DNA of 64,000 nucleotides. It comes from Spirometra erinaceieuropaei (Eukaryota > Platyhelminthes > Cestoda > Diphyllobothriidea > Diphyllobothriidae). A program made the translations under genes and the position numbers. The DNA is taken from assembly GCA_902702965.1 (NCBI GenBank), contig CACRXP010000193.1, positions 756,071 through 820,070 on the forward strand, written 5' to 3'. Under the pieces are notes generated by a model. That model had not been told where the DNA came from and made no database searches. It worked only from the letters and a program-made list of their open reading frames with translations. This document shows, in pieces, positions 23,801 through 38,800 of the stretch; the stretch's first letter is position 1; each line of letters begins with the position of its first letter.

Positions 23801-26800
23801 TATGCTTACTTGCGTGGCCCAAGATCCCGATGAGATATTCGTCAGCAGAAGATGGGCTGTACAATCGCCAATCGAGAAATGTCCGCTTCCGTCCGTTAGT
23901 CAGGATAGATAGGTGAAGGCGCTACCCTTATGGGACCGTGCAGCATCTGCATCCGACCGGCTATGTTAGACAGACAAACAAATTGTCTTTTAAAGCCGAA
24001 ATTATGTGTACGAGTGTGTCCAAGGCAATTAGAGTCTGTAAACCATCAAGACCATCCTGTCTATGGACAAACAGTTTACTTCTTTCGCAAGCAATTTCAC
24101 ATGAAAACAGTAACCAAAGCTAACAACCTCTGTTGCCCTGACTTGTCGGGCAAATATCGAAATGAACTTCCGCGTCACGCCTTGCTTCCTCAATCTGGTA
24201 ATCACTTAGTGAACGATGTTGCCCTAGCAATAACTCATTTAAAGCATATAAAGGGGCTGGTCCGATCGCCGAGGCCCATTATGCTAAATCGGTCCGATAC
24301 TCGTGGAAATGGGGACACTGCTGCATCCCCAGCACTCCCGTTCTTGTTTTCCCCTCTTCTCAAAGGCAAACGTCAGGAGTAATAAAATCTTGCCCGAAAT
24401 ATTTGAGTGCGACTTCAAAAAGAAAAGACGACCTTAGTAAGATTGTCATATTGATGATCATGGGACATAGTCTCAAGCTAGTTCCTACGCAGTAGAATGC
24501 TGAATTCATCGGACTACTTCCAGTCTCCATGCGTAAATTATAGCCGCGGAACATCGGCACTTGGATAGTGTATGTCCTCCATCCATCCTCTGTGCGCGTT
24601 CAAGTTTAGTCATACTTCCTGCCTAGAAGTTTTACCTTTCGCGTTTGTTTTGTGGGAAATGACGCCCCCCTCCGACTTTGTATGCAAAGGTAGCAGGTAT
24701 TCCTCTTTTAAAAAGTTGGCTCAGTCCTGCATACTTTTCCACACAGCCCACGGTTTCGACCAAACTTGGGGCATCCAAACTGCTTAACAGGTGTTTTATC
24801 CAGAACTAAATCGTCTCACTGAAGAAGTCGAATTCGGCGAGCTAATGTCTTCGATCATTCGTTGATTCACCGAACACAGCCTCCTCGTCACCGACACCAT
24901 CTTTCGGTTCTTCCATCGCAGCGACACATCATGGACGCACCCTCGATCTTATCAGTGGCATCTGTTAAAATTCGTGTTTTTCAAGTGACATGAACACTCT
25001 GACGTGCTCGTGAAAAAGGCAGGATGTGTTGCCGATTGGTGGGCCGACCATCACCTGGTTTCTTCAGAAATGAGGCTACAAATCCAATCACGAAGAAGAC
25101 CTTAGGGGGAAAGGTCACCAGCGAACTTCAACATGGCAGCACTGGCCGTAAACAGACGGCAACCTGTCGACATAATGGGTACCAATCCGGACGACGTGCG
25201 AATCTTCGGGTATAAAGACGTTGGGCACAATTGGCAGACCGCGGAATGCCACTCATGGCACTGGCATGGAAGCCACCGAACCTGTGAGCTGAAAATATCA
25301 AGACCGACTTGATAACACTGAGGATGAAATACACTGACTGGTATTTGAGGCAATCCAACTTTGCATGATCAAATGCAACAACACAGCTTGAAATATTGTA
25401 CTACTTCTCCAATGTCGTCAACTACAACAGAGGTTAAGGGATTATTAATGCAGATGAAATCCTAGGTGAAATAAAACACCAGCCTGCCAAGCCAGTCTGT
25501 GACCGCCAACTCACAAGAACTGCGCCTCCAATCAGCATAGATGGTACAACTATAATGACAAAAAATCGCAAATTTTGAAGTACGCACCTGAGCGCTTCAG
25601 GTACGTCATCAACGAACTATCTGCAAGCTGCGAGGAAGCCATAAAAGTGCGAATGCTGCCCTCGACCGCACGCCTTTTTTCCGAAAACAATCAGGGTATT
25701 GCAACAGATGCCCAATAGAAGATTCCCAGGCGCCAAACGAATTGCAGTTGAAATTTACAAATATGCTAACCCTTAATTAATGGGCAGGTTGTACTCCGTT
25801 TTCCCAGATGACTTGCGACAGAACAAAACCACTTTTCACCTATACGAAGGCAAATAAAGCCGACAAATCTAAAAAAACAATAAATCCATGAAATGGACGA
25901 TCCGATTTTTGTTACACGGCGATTGTAGGAAAGGCGCCAGAATTTGAGAGTTGGCCTCTATACCGTAACAAACAAAAACGTCCGCAGCTGCTCAATGAGG
26001 TGGGCGTGGGCGGTGACTTGCGCGTGAATGTGTTTACAGCGACTCAGACTTTCGTTGCATCCACCTCACTCCCCTCACCCGGGCTCATCGTGATTCGATG
26101 GCAGGACAAAGTCAGGGCGACCGGAGGTAAATGTGGACCTTGTGGCTGATGAAACTGAACATCCCATCTACGCGTGTCGCACGCACCACGTGAACCTACG
26201 CCTCATATACTGGGCCGCAGTGGGGGTGGGAGGTGGTTTCAGATCTCATATAAGTGAAGGCGTCATAAGGGCCACATCAAGAACGAACCATCACAGTTCG
26301 ACCCTCTGTCCTAAGAAGGAATAGGTTGCTATGTCAGTTTTCAGCCTTTCATGCCGCAACGTTCATCCTGTCGTGGTAGATTCACGCGCAGAAGCTTGAT
26401 TATACCGAGGAATGCGCTAGTTTTCCATGAGGGATGATTCCCAGGTGTTTACCTCGCCTTCTCTTTCCCTTGTAATGCACCAGTCGACTGTCTGAGCCAG
26501 TCAAACAACCGGGGATGATACTGGACGCGCTGCACCAATCCAGCGCAGTCCGACAAACGCGTGGCAGAAGGGAGTCTTGTCCCGTCCTCAGCCAGCACAC
26601 CTACAACCAAGCCCGTTTGCGTGCACAATGCCTTCGATGTCGTGCATTGCGATCAACTATAGACTATTATGCTGAGCTTTAGACGTTGCAGACGGTTCAC
26701 GACGGTGGTCACAGCTTTATGATGACAGAATAAGATGCGTGATAAATCGGCAACGACGGCCTCAACCATGGCAAGTGGGGTGGAGCATTACTGCGTCTTC

Positions 26801-29800
26801 GTCCCATCTCTCTTCGGCTTCATGTCTCTTGAAATTTAGATGCGGACCACGAGGATAGACCAGGCATCGACATTAACTGTCGAAACGGCCAGAAACTGTC
26901 CAACAAAGGCTGTATATAGGTCGTCACAAAAACTCCCAAAGCCAAAATATATGACTTCCTCCTTGCAAAAATGTGTTCATTGGGTGTCACAGCTGAAGAG
27001 AACATGCAAATTAGCTTGAATTTATTGGGCTCCTGATGCACCAATTTCTGACTAACCAACGTGCAAAATACGGTTGTCATGCCCGAACCGGCGCCAGTTT
27101 CCGAATACACCAAACCGACGACAGCTTTCAGTAGCAGTCGCTTCATTGTGATAGAGACATTATCCTATCTGGACAGCGACATCTCGCAGACCACGCAAAT
27201 TGGACGACATTCCAATCCGGATCTTTACAGCCAGTCAGACTTTGGACAGACGTTAACACTACCCAACATGACACTCAGGATATACATGTAAATCATTCTG
27301 ACGACGCTACCCTACGGCGCTTCAACCTAGGCATACTGCTAAAGTCAGACCCGAAAACTAAACTACTTCCACTGCGCTGCCGTCAAATTAACGGTGAGAA
27401 GACAGGCGCACATGTCAGATCCCCAGGTCCTGGACTTGAGTAGCATACTGAGCGCCTATGCTACACTGCGGCAGACCCAACGACGATGAAACGACCACAT
27501 CGTGACGACAGACGTGCACGTTCAGAGACGACTCTTTTATCGAACAGTCACTGCGAACACACACCAGGTGGCCTCTACCAACGAAATTTCTCTTTCAGCC
27601 AGCGGGTTGTTCGACCGCAAAACTCCCCAACGAATCATGACTTCTGTTTCCGTGGCAATGTTCAAAAGGCAACTTGATTGTTTACTTATTGTTACACAAC
27701 GTCTCTCATGACAAGATTATCCACGGCCAGCTATGAACTTTACTTCCAGATTTACTTCCTCGTGTATCACACCACCGCGCCTTGGGTGTAAAATGTCTCC
27801 GTGCACACTGTTAGAGGCCACGTTTTATGCTGACCGCATATAATTGCATTTATAACCAAAACTGTACACCAATAGGACCATCAGGGGTCCAGCCCCTGGC
27901 TCTCGAATGCATTCATGCATACTCCCTTCAAGGGCTTCTACGAAACCGAAAGGCGCAGAGCACATCCGTAAAAACGGGGATGCCCATCTTGGAGGCCAAC
28001 GGAATGGAGGAAACCAGGGCAAAGGAACTGCCGGGTAAGTCTGAAATGCCACTGACCAACACTGCCAACACGCAGTCTGTCAAAACGACGCATCCAAGGT
28101 TCGCATCGACCTAATTGGATGTCTTGGGATTCGCCTCCATGCTAACACTGCCAATTCATTTTCCGCACAATGAAACACCGTCATTAGTGGGCCAGCTACT
28201 CCCATCCTTCGTCACTGCAATATCACCATTCCGTGACAATTCCGCACATTTATCCTTGCTATAAACCTGACATGCCTAAACCTGTCGTGATGTGGTAAAA
28301 TTCGTGGCTTGAAATGCTTCCAGCTGGCATTTCAACCCGGTCCCACCCCCCTGAAACGAACGTCAGACAGATCAGATCAGATTTATTAAGGGAAAGGTAG
28401 GCGAGCGCCTTTGAACTCCCTTTTGGTTACAATAACGCCATCAAAAAACAATGTGTAGGGCAAGTGCCAAAGAAAATTAGGTAAGCAGCTACATACAACA
28501 AACAATGGTTACTGGTATAAATTTGTCTGGGAATGTACGTCAAAATTGTATCATATCCAGTACACGGCACCGAATGGACCAAGTAATATCGAAGCAAGCG
28601 CCTGTGCTTCAGCCAGGGGTAAAGAGTATTCAAAATTGATGCTACTTAAATATAGGGAGTAGAATATTTTGTAACGTAAAACTGAGTGGGTGGTAAACGG
28701 TAAAATTTGTTAGTTTCTGATGCCGTGGAGATCCATATCTCTACTGGTCGAGCTTTCTCTTAAATGAGTCCACGGATGAGGACATATCGACGTCCACAGG
28801 CAGGGCATTGCATGCCTTTACCACTCTGTGGCTGAAGAAGGACCTCCTTGGGCTCAGTCTCGCTCCTGCCACACGTAGTTTCAGAGGATGTCCTCTCAAG
28901 CTAGTAGTAGTGGCCAGCTGAAAGGAGTCGCCGTATGCGAGGCAGCAACCCTGATCCCGTAGCATTAGAAACGTTTGAATTAAGCCGCCACGTGGTTGTG
29001 TGTAGTCCAGGGGAAAGAGGTTGAGATTTGACAGTCTAGTATCGTAAGGTAGGTTTTTATGACCTCTGACAAGCTTGGTTGTCCGTCGTTGGAATTTTTC
29101 GAGGGTTGCACGATCTTTGACAGACCAAGGTCTCCAGGCTTGAATGAAAAATTCTAAATGTGGGCGCACGAACATCCTGAAGACCTTGCGAAAGCACTAT
29201 TGGTCGAACTTCGCAAATGCCCGCTTGATGTGATATAAGGTGAGCATTACGGAATTCGCTACCTTCAAGCAGTGGAATGATGGCTTAAGTGAAGATGTTA
29301 TCCACACACCTAGATCCTTCTAAACCTCTACCAGTGGCAGCGGTGTGTGATTTAAATAGTACGTCTGCCGGTGCGCAGAGCTGGTTCTGCTAATCCTCAC
29401 TATCCTCTTAATGCGAATTTTGCGTCGCCTCCCACGTCTTCAAAAACCGATCACTCGTGTGACACGCGTTAGACGGCGGTTTTATTTCGCGTCGGCCGAC
29501 CAATTTAGATTAATTTGTGGGCGGCTTACCCGGGTTTGTTGCGGTCTTCCGACGAGCGTTTTCCGTTCATTACTTTTATTTCCCATAGTTTGCCTTAATT
29601 ATTGGTGAAAAAGTTGCATATTGAAGTCCAAAATTCACCCGTTGGTAGGACGGGGCTTGTTCAACTTTGCGACACTACCATAGTCCAAAACCTTAATCTC
29701 GTCGTCAAATAAAAAATCTTAAAGACCGAAGGCGTCTCTTTGCTATACGTTGGTTTCATTGGCACATGTTAATTCGAGTTTTTGTGACTTCTATTTCGCC

Positions 29801-32800
29801 TCCAGGCAAATGTTTTAATGTCTGTGTCCCTACTAGAATGTCATATCAATAGGCGATAAACGATTGTTCATGACTTCCGAATAATTTACTGAAGCCCAAA
29901 TAGAATACTGAAATCTCGTTTTCCCCTGGTCTGTATGTATGTCTTCCTAACCACCAAAGGTCGGAGACCTTTATACCGTTGTTTGGTGTTATGCCTGGAT
30001 TTGCAGTTTCTTCTGACCACGGCCTCCCTTCCGTATTCTTGCAGATTGAAGATTCCTCCGAAAGCTCCCATTCCAGTCAGCTTGGCTTTGTCTCCAAAAA
30101 GCATGAACCATCATCCCCTCCTATCACATGCTCCCGTTCCTTTTCATCCCACGAGGGTCATCAACGTTCGCACCATCATCATCATCAGTCCCAGTCAGGA
30201 AGTGAATCCAACAGTCGACAACGCCGCGGATCCTTTGCGGAAGAACGCAAAGACCCTGGCTACCGCCCAAAGTCGGAACACTTGTCACCTTTTGAGCACT
30301 CCTCTCGCGGCGAGCATACAAAGCACCCAAAACTAACTGACTCGACATTAGCTGAGACCAACTCCGCAAGTGCCGTCGCCGCAGCCGCAAGTCACAGGTC
30401 GAATCCACCAGCCGGTAAAGCGTCTGGAGATGGCGCTCACTTTCATCATCATCACCACCACCACCATCAGTCCTCCTCGGCCACAGGGGACTCGAACGCT
30501 GCCCACGGTTCTCATCGAACCCGTTCTTCGAACTCGCCGAAAGATCAAATAGCGTCAGGTCCGAGCTCCCAAGCCTCCAGAAGAAATAGCAGCTTAAATG
30601 AAAAAGCACCGGAAGCACTTGGAGCTCACCTTGGACGATCGAGTATGTGAAGTACAATGATTCAGGGGGAAATTAATGCATTTTGAAGTTAGTAGTCTGA
30701 ACATGCAGCAAACATACAGATTTTAACTTTTTTACACGACTTGTACTGGTCATTTGCATGTACAGACGCCAACTCTTCTGTCTGGTACGGTAGAGGTATT
30801 AACTTTGTTGAACGACAGAGGTAGATAGTATCCAGATCTATTTTGGCCTAACATCGTCCATTGTGATCTCTTTAGTCTAGCTTGAATAGATGAGTTCAGT
30901 TGAGCTATTTTAATCTTCACAGAGGGCTATGTCTGAATGGCCTTTTCACCGTATGTCTTTAAGCTATTGAGTAAAATATTTTATGTATATATGTTGTAGC
31001 TAAAAGTTTTTTTGATGCAGAATATAGTAATTCAGAGCTTGCAGATAATTACTTGACTCGTTTCAGAACAAACACTCAATAATCACGTTTTTCTGTCCGA
31101 ATTACGAGAAAAACTTCACATATGCGAAGAAGTTAGATGTATTCTTCACTGTGCTTAGCTGTCTCTGAGAAGGCTGGTTTTATAGTCTGATGTTCCACGC
31201 TGGTACTCGAACGCGTCGTCGGAGATCCGATGGTACTAAGGGGGAACTATTTCAAGCAGTAGAATTCGTTCAGTCCATTTTTTCAGTTTGTTTGCTGAAG
31301 GTAATAGACAAAGTCTTCGAAAATCCTATTTTCACTTGCCGGTATGTTACAAACAACCATACACGCATTCTGAAATATTGTCCCTATTACTATAGTATTC
31401 GCGCCATTTAAGTAGCATCGCCTTATTACGTAAAGAACTCATAACGAAGGTTCAACCTGGACACTTGTGCGTAGCTTCATCGGGTGTCCACGAGGATAAG
31501 GTCAGAGGCGGCACTGAAACCTGTCCCTAACCTGCAGTCCTCGTTCAAGACCATGCACTATCATGTAAACTAAGATAAAATCACATCTTTGCTGCCCGTA
31601 GCATAGGTAATAGATTAAGGCACTTCAATCTTTCTATATAAAGTCGTTGTTCTAAACCTCTTATTAGCTTCACTGCGTGACATTTCACTTTCTCGAGACA
31701 TTATGTCCTTTTCGAGCCATGGCTGCCACCCCTGTATGCCGTATTCTAGGTGAGGTTGGACAAAGGTGGTCTTTGTCGAAAGCTACGAACGTCCTGTGAT
31801 AGGGTGCAGCGCTCCCGTGAAGTTTTTTTCGCAGCCTTGACGCATTGCAATGGTGCTGTCGGATGGCTCGGTATCTAGACACTGAGATTCTTCTACGAAG
31901 ATTTAGTGGGAAGTTAGATGTCTCTCAGGTAATATGCCTTCATGTTGACTTTTGGGTGCTAGTTGGCCGGACGCGGATGTAGGATGGTACAATTTTCACC
32001 TTGAAATCTAGGACCTATATCGCAGACCACGTTTGCAGTATGTGCAGACTATTTCGAAGAATCTTCTGGTCATTCAGGCCATCATTCATCAAGACTTGCT
32101 TTGAGACTCTGGACTTTTGGAAGAAATGCTTGGGAGTTTTGATGTTGTATTTCCTCTACAACCATTCACCATGATTGGAAGTAAGTGAGTTGCACGATGG
32201 TCCTCAGCGGTGCATTCGCTTTTTTTAAAAACTAACTCTCTTTTCGTGTTAGCCTTCCTTACACTACATTACCTAAGGTGATTAGTTTACTAATCCTCAA
32301 ATGCACATCCTTCGGTTGGTATCGGAACTTGTTATATATTGTGATTAAAAATTTGCCTTGACAAATGTGTCGCGAGCTAATAGGAGTTAGAGACACTGGT
32401 CTAACGCGACGACGCGCACCACACCCCCAAACGCAGCATTTGGCCCACTATGTTCCCACACCCACTGCGTTCCACAGGAAGGCCAATAGCACTAGCAATG
32501 AGATAATGCACTGTGATTGGCCTGGCCTTGAGCTTCCTTCAACAAGTACCACAGCACTTCTACTCTAGTCAAAGCAAGCTTCGCAGAGAAATTCGCTATG
32601 GTTGGGTGAGACGGTATAGGCTATCCTCATCTGGCTTAGCTCGGTAGTTAAAGCCGTTATTTAACAGTGGCCACTGCTATCAGGATAACTTCGTAGGACC
32701 ATATTTGGGAACTGCGAGCCAGGAAGGGTCAGAATGGAGTGACTGTCACTTGCAAATGAACACATGGAACGACCTACAGTCCTCTAAATAACTACTTCTC

Positions 32801-35800
32801 TCTTGGATCTCCATGACCCGTGCAAACAGTAATTACTTATGGTGCCACAATAATAAAATAGTTTTGGTTTTGTTAAAAAATTGTAACCCGTCATTTCTTC
32901 GCCTTCACTAGGTACCAAAAAAGACCCTTACGCATTTGATGATGAGGAGCAGGACCTTTCACCGCCCCTGCCGCACTCCACAGTCGGTGTTTGCGCCGCG
33001 GGCAACAATGGAACACTGGGTGCCACCGCTGTCACCACCACCACCAACACCACCGCTGTTGTTACTGCCACCGTGACTGGTGGCCCTGGTAACCTTGAGG
33101 GAACGACTTCGAGTCCCATCACCCGTCGCTTCTCTGCCGCGTCATGCGTTGCTGTCACCCCTCTGCCTAGTATTCAGGTGAGCGCACACAGCGATCAGTC
33201 CGGCCCTTCCTCCGTTTCTCCGAACAGTGCCAGCTCACTTGGTCCCCCACTAAAGCTACGCTTTGCCAAAGAGGCAGGCCACTACACCCTCATGGAGCAA
33301 CAACAGCAGCTACAGGAGCACATGGCCGAGCAACAGCGAGGTGTGGGTCGCTCAGTCCCACTCAAGTCCTCGCCTTCAGCTACACCGGAGATGAAAGACA
33401 GTGGTTCGAGCAAATCTTCCCCGACAGCCCTACCGGGACAGGTACAAGAGAGGATGTTTCCAGCCGCCCAGCCCGCCACTTTGTCCACAGACCCTTTGCC
33501 GGCGTCTGGCACAATGGGAACTTTGCTGACTCTTGGGGAAACACCTTCAACGCCGCTTAAATCTGATGGTGTTGTGCAACTCGGTTCATGTGCTCTTACG
33601 CAGTCGCCGGATGTAGAACTTAGCCAGGTAAAGCCTTATGTTAATAAATTTTAATGCGAAGGGCAGGCAACATACAGCTAGTCGAAAATAGTAAACATGA
33701 ACGGTTACTCACTCATTGTAAATAATATAGACATATATAAGTTGTGACGGCTTACGTGAGCGAATATGTGACCGATAATTGGGAAGCCTGATACGCGCCG
33801 AGTCCACACGTAAATGAATCCACGCAGGAGTAGAGTACAGCATCATTCGGCAACATTTTGTTACTGAAAAAAATCCTTCGTCCATTGATCCTTGCTTTAC
33901 CTGCGCGTGGTTTTAGGGGACGACTGCGCAGAGTGGACGTGTTAGCCCGAGTGAAAAAATCAGTGGGAACTTAGCAACAATTTAGGTCGTTTATAATGCG
34001 GAATGTTAGTATAAGTTCATCGCGTAGTTGTCTGTACGAAGGGGGAAACAGGTTGAGAGTTGACACTCTGGTTTCATAGGGCAGTGCCCCCAGACATTTT
34101 GTCATTTTCGTCGCCCGTCTGTGGACCTTCCCCAAGACGGTATAGCCCTTGAAATTCCAAGGTCTCATGCCTGTTTGGTGTATTCTAGATGAGGCCGCAC
34201 GAAGGTGCCACATATGCTGAACAAAGTTTTCCTTGTTAAATTCCATAAGGGCTCGCCTAGTGAGTTGTAATGTTGCCATGGCCGACTTAGCCGCCTTCGC
34301 GCAGTTCAGTGTTGCTTTGAGCGAGGATGTAATCGACAAACCCAAGTCCTTCTGACTGTCAACTTGTTGCAGTGGTGTGCTCTGAAGAAGGTAAGTCTTG
34401 GGGTTGAAGGCTCTGCAGCTACCGAGTTGAAGAAAGTTACACTTGTTTACATTGAAGGGCATAACCGAGCGCTTCGACCAGTCCTCGAGCCTGTTCGAGT
34501 TTGTTTGCAGATGGTCCCGTCTGTCGCACTACGAATAAATTTCCACAATTTTATGTCCTCAGCAAACAGGATGACATCACAGTCTAAGTCTCTGATGCAG
34601 TCATTTATGAAAAGGAGGAGTAATGTGGGTCTAAGATTGAGCTTTCTGGGACGCCACTCACAACGCTTACCTCTGAGGACTGTTGGTGCCCGGCCTGCAC
34701 TCTTTGGGATCGTTTAGTCAAAAAGCTCCGAATCCATACAACGATGCGTCCAAGCATTCCTGCGTTGCGCAGTTTGTGCAAGAGGCGTTGATGAGGAACG
34801 CTATCGAAGGCCTTTTTGAAGTCGATGTAAATGGCGTGCACCGCATTGCCCTCGTGGCGTGCTTTGGTCCAGCGTTCGAGTTAAAGGAGCAGATTCGTGA
34901 GACAGGACCTGCCACTTCAAAAGCCGTGTTAGGAATCGTAGAGGTAATGCTGCTCGAGAAACTGCATCAACGCTTTCTTGATTTTCTCCACGATTTTGCT
35001 ACAAATGGAGGTAAGACTCACTGGCCGGTAGTGATTCGTAGCCTCACGACTTCCGTCCCTAAAAACGGATTGGTGGTAGCGGACTTCGAATCGGAGGGTA
35101 GACACCCCGTAGCAATTGACGTTTGGAAGATCAAGGCTAGCGGTTCGGACATTTCGGGGGCTAGCTCCTTCAGCAGTTTGGCCGGGATTGCACCAGAGCC
35201 TTGGGAGGTCGATTCCTTTAGGTTTAGCAACTCCTTCTGAACGCTTGCTTTGATGAAGAAGTCTGTTTCAATGGTAGGCATCTCTCCGTCTTCACAAGTG
35301 GGTGGGAAAAATTGGGATCATACGTCACAGCGGACCGAAAGAGCTGATAGAGATGCTTAGCCTTATCCTTTTCATCTGAAATTTCCGTGCCCTCGGCCGT
35401 TCGCAACAGTGGGATGGGGTCTTTGTTCCGTGTACCCTGCCTTATGTAACTGTAAGGGACTTTGGGATTAACCATGGTACGTTTCAAAAGATCCTTTTCG
35501 AAGACTTGCTGATCTCTGACGATAAGAATTTTTACCTGGTTTCTCTGTAACTTAAAACTGTTTAGGGATTCAGACGTCCGGTCAATGAGGGGTCTTTTCC
35601 ATAGCCTCCTATACTTGTTAACTTCCCTCATTAAGCACGGAGTCAACCAGTGGGGTCTATTCGTTTGTCTTCTGTGCATGATTGGGCAGTGGTTGGAGAT
35701 TAGACTGTGGACTATCTCTTTGAACTGACACCAAACCTCTTCGATGTCGCCGGAGAGTGTGGACGCCCAGTCCATTGGACAAAGATCCTCTTTCATCTGT

Positions 35801-38800
35801 TTAAAAGCCCTGCGCCAACTATTAGGTCGGGAATCGATCGGTTGTGCAGACAGGGAGAATAAGGTGCAGTCCACCAGGAGAACCACATGGTCAATCTGAC
35901 ATAGTGGGGTGGGAGGCAATTCACAATGCCGATGTTGTCAGACGACTTAGTGAACACAAGATCGAGGCGGTTCATTTGTTGACCCTCCCGAACACCCGTC
36001 GGAAACACTACATGCGGGGTAGGAAGCAGATTGCCGGTGGCTCGCAGATGCCGCTGGTCGAATGCTGTTTCTGAGCAGTCGGCAGAAACCGAATGCCAGT
36101 CGGTATGAGATGCATTAAAGTCCCCAACATTGAGAGTATTCGGCCACGTAGAAAATAATTTGAGCTCATCCAACAGTTGGGCATCAGCGTCAGGGCCACT
36201 TCCTAGGGGACGATATAGTGTCAAGATATCGAGGCTTTGAGAACCCAGTACCCTTATGGTCAACCATAATGCTTCCGTACTGCGAGTCAGCTCCGCAGTT
36301 TTTTTGAAACATACAAACCATTCTTAACAAATGTCGCTATGCCTCCAACCCTTCTGTTTTCTGTCTCTGCGGAACAAATGAAATCCAGGAAGCAAGAGCT
36401 CCCTATCATCAGCCTGTTTGGAAAGCTATGTTTCTGTTATTGAGATAACGTCTGAGTGGAGGTCGCAGATATGGGTTCGGAGTTCATCCAGCTTTTAAAG
36501 TACACTTTGCGCGGTAGTATACATGAATATGAGTTTCTAGTTCATGCAAGATTTACTAACAACCCCGACGCAGGCCACGGGAGTATCTGTGCGGTCATTC
36601 GAATTGGCTTGATCCAGAAAAGAGCAGAATGTCGTTTTACTATGTGGTCTTTGTAGAGTACCAAGTTCTGTTCTCCGTTGGCACGCCGTGTTGTAGGACA
36701 AGTTCGCCACGTTTCGTTCTTCCGGCGGGTGAGTAGTCCGTCTGAAAAAATATTCCTTTCTGGGGATACTTCAGTCGAGAACGCCTGGAAAGGATTCGTT
36801 TCACCCACCCATTTCCGCCTGCGGAGCGTAATTTTTACGGCTGCCAAGACGAAACGCGTTCATAACGGTGATATCTTCAGATGGTCGCAGCATTTCATTA
36901 AGGAGTTTCTAGAATTGCTCCAAGTCTGCAGCGACTCGTTCCCTGGGATTACTAGCAGGAGACTCTGGAAGGCCCTGAATTATGATGCAGGTATCCTTGT
37001 TAAGCATTCCTCTATTTTCTGCGATTTGGACGTCTTCGGCGGGTACTTTGGCCTTGTCGAAGTGGACTGGCAAAAGAGAGGGGGCTGCGACATTGGTACA
37101 TTTGTCCCCGTGCAGTTCGCCCGCGGTTCTTGCTGAGGCACCATGAATGGTTACGCACTGTGGTCGATCAACAATGCCTTCCCCCAGAGGGCTCTGTGGA
37201 GAAGTCGTCCCCCTCAATTGGAGGCTTCCTCAGCTCGGCCCTCAACTCTGTTGACATGGGAATTCGTAATGGCAGCTAATTCTACCCTGGATCCACGGCC
37301 ATATGTCTGTGCTAGGTGGCATTCCCTCTCATTTTGGCCCCTGGAATGAGCACACTGTCTGGGAATTATTAAGGTCGAGCGTCATCTGCCCCACTCCCTC
37401 CACTTCCTTTGTTGGTAAATATTCATCCATTTCCGTTTGTGCATACGACTGCTTTTCGGGCAAGACTGACTTACCCTCTTTTGTTTCCTGGCGATCCTTC
37501 CCCGTGATTTTAAGTGGCGTCTTCTTATTTTACTGGCTAGATCGCAGTTGGTAGCCAGGAATGGGCAGGCGGACGGCGACCTTAACCCTTATATTTACCT
37601 TAACCCTAACCATAACTCTAACCCCAACCCTTAACGTTAACCGTTAACCCTAACGGCAACCCTAACCCTAACCGAAATCGTAAACGTAACCGTAGCCCTT
37701 AGACATATCCGTAACTGAAAGACCTAACCGTAATACTGAATCCTAATCGTACTCTCAAACCTTAACCATAACCCGAAAACCTAAACCTAAAGGCATAAAC
37801 CTAACCCAAAAACGGAAACCATTAACCAGTACTCTAATCCTAACCTCAGACGTAAAACGGAAGCCAAATGGGTCAGATGTGATTAAGCAGCTCCGCAAAA
37901 TAGCCCCAGCAAACAAACCCTCCGCCACCTCTAATACGGGTCTTGGCTACCAACTGCTATCTAGCCATTTTACTTTCTTCGGAAAAGCCACTTGACTACT
38001 ATAAGCAGATATCTTATACACCACATGATTCCTTTCTGAGGATTCCTTACTCGGAATGGACGTCGCTGTATTCCGAGTTAACCTATGCATAGATACCACT
38101 GGGCGGCCCTCTGAAGAAAGAGTCTTGCGTATAAACTCCTTCGGATTTTTAACTTCTTCCTCTAGTTGATGCATCTTGTAGGCCATCGTTTGACAACCGT
38201 TACACGAATATCCGACCTAATTCTGCTGTGACATACATACAAAGCTTTTAGAACGCTCCTGGAGCGTATGTCTGTAGCGCAGGGGTTATTGGTGTATGCT
38301 CTTATCTTTGAGGTCTCCGGTTCGGCCCTGAAGTGGGTGTTTTTTGGAATACGAATGCGGACTGAAACGCTCTGGACAACCTTTCTGTATCTACAAGAAT
38401 AAACATCCTAGCAAAGAATGTGGCTTTATGTATGAAGAAAAACGCCTTTATGACGTTCTTTCAGTAGAAAGTAATTTCATAGACTGAATATAATGGTCTT
38501 GTCGAGACGTTTTCGAAAGCATGCAAAAATTTAGACAAATACTTGGAGACGATGATGCAAACAATGGTTACTTTTGGAAGAGCACCTCAGCCTTTGTAGA
38601 AGCTTTAGATGTATTGTTCGTCAGATATTTCGTCTGAGCTTGCAAATAGTATAAGCGAGGAGCGAGAATGTTAAATCGGAGCTCTGCGAATGTGCCGCAG
38701 GGGACACTTTTGGAGGAAGAGTGATTTCTCCCAAAGGGTCCAAATTATGATCCTTGGGTAGAATTAACTACCCACATTTGCAGCGGCAGTTTGATCAACC

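Noticed and set aside
23930..24382. 150-codon plus-strand ORF
   Set aside because: Lies in an ANKRD intron, without motif or codon pattern, and fits chance.
32636..32660. tRNA gene (A-box-like phrase)
   Set aside because: No B box or cloverleaf at the right distance.
37947..38186. 79-codon minus-strand ORF after the telomere-like tract
   Set aside because: No domain, no context, and chance length.
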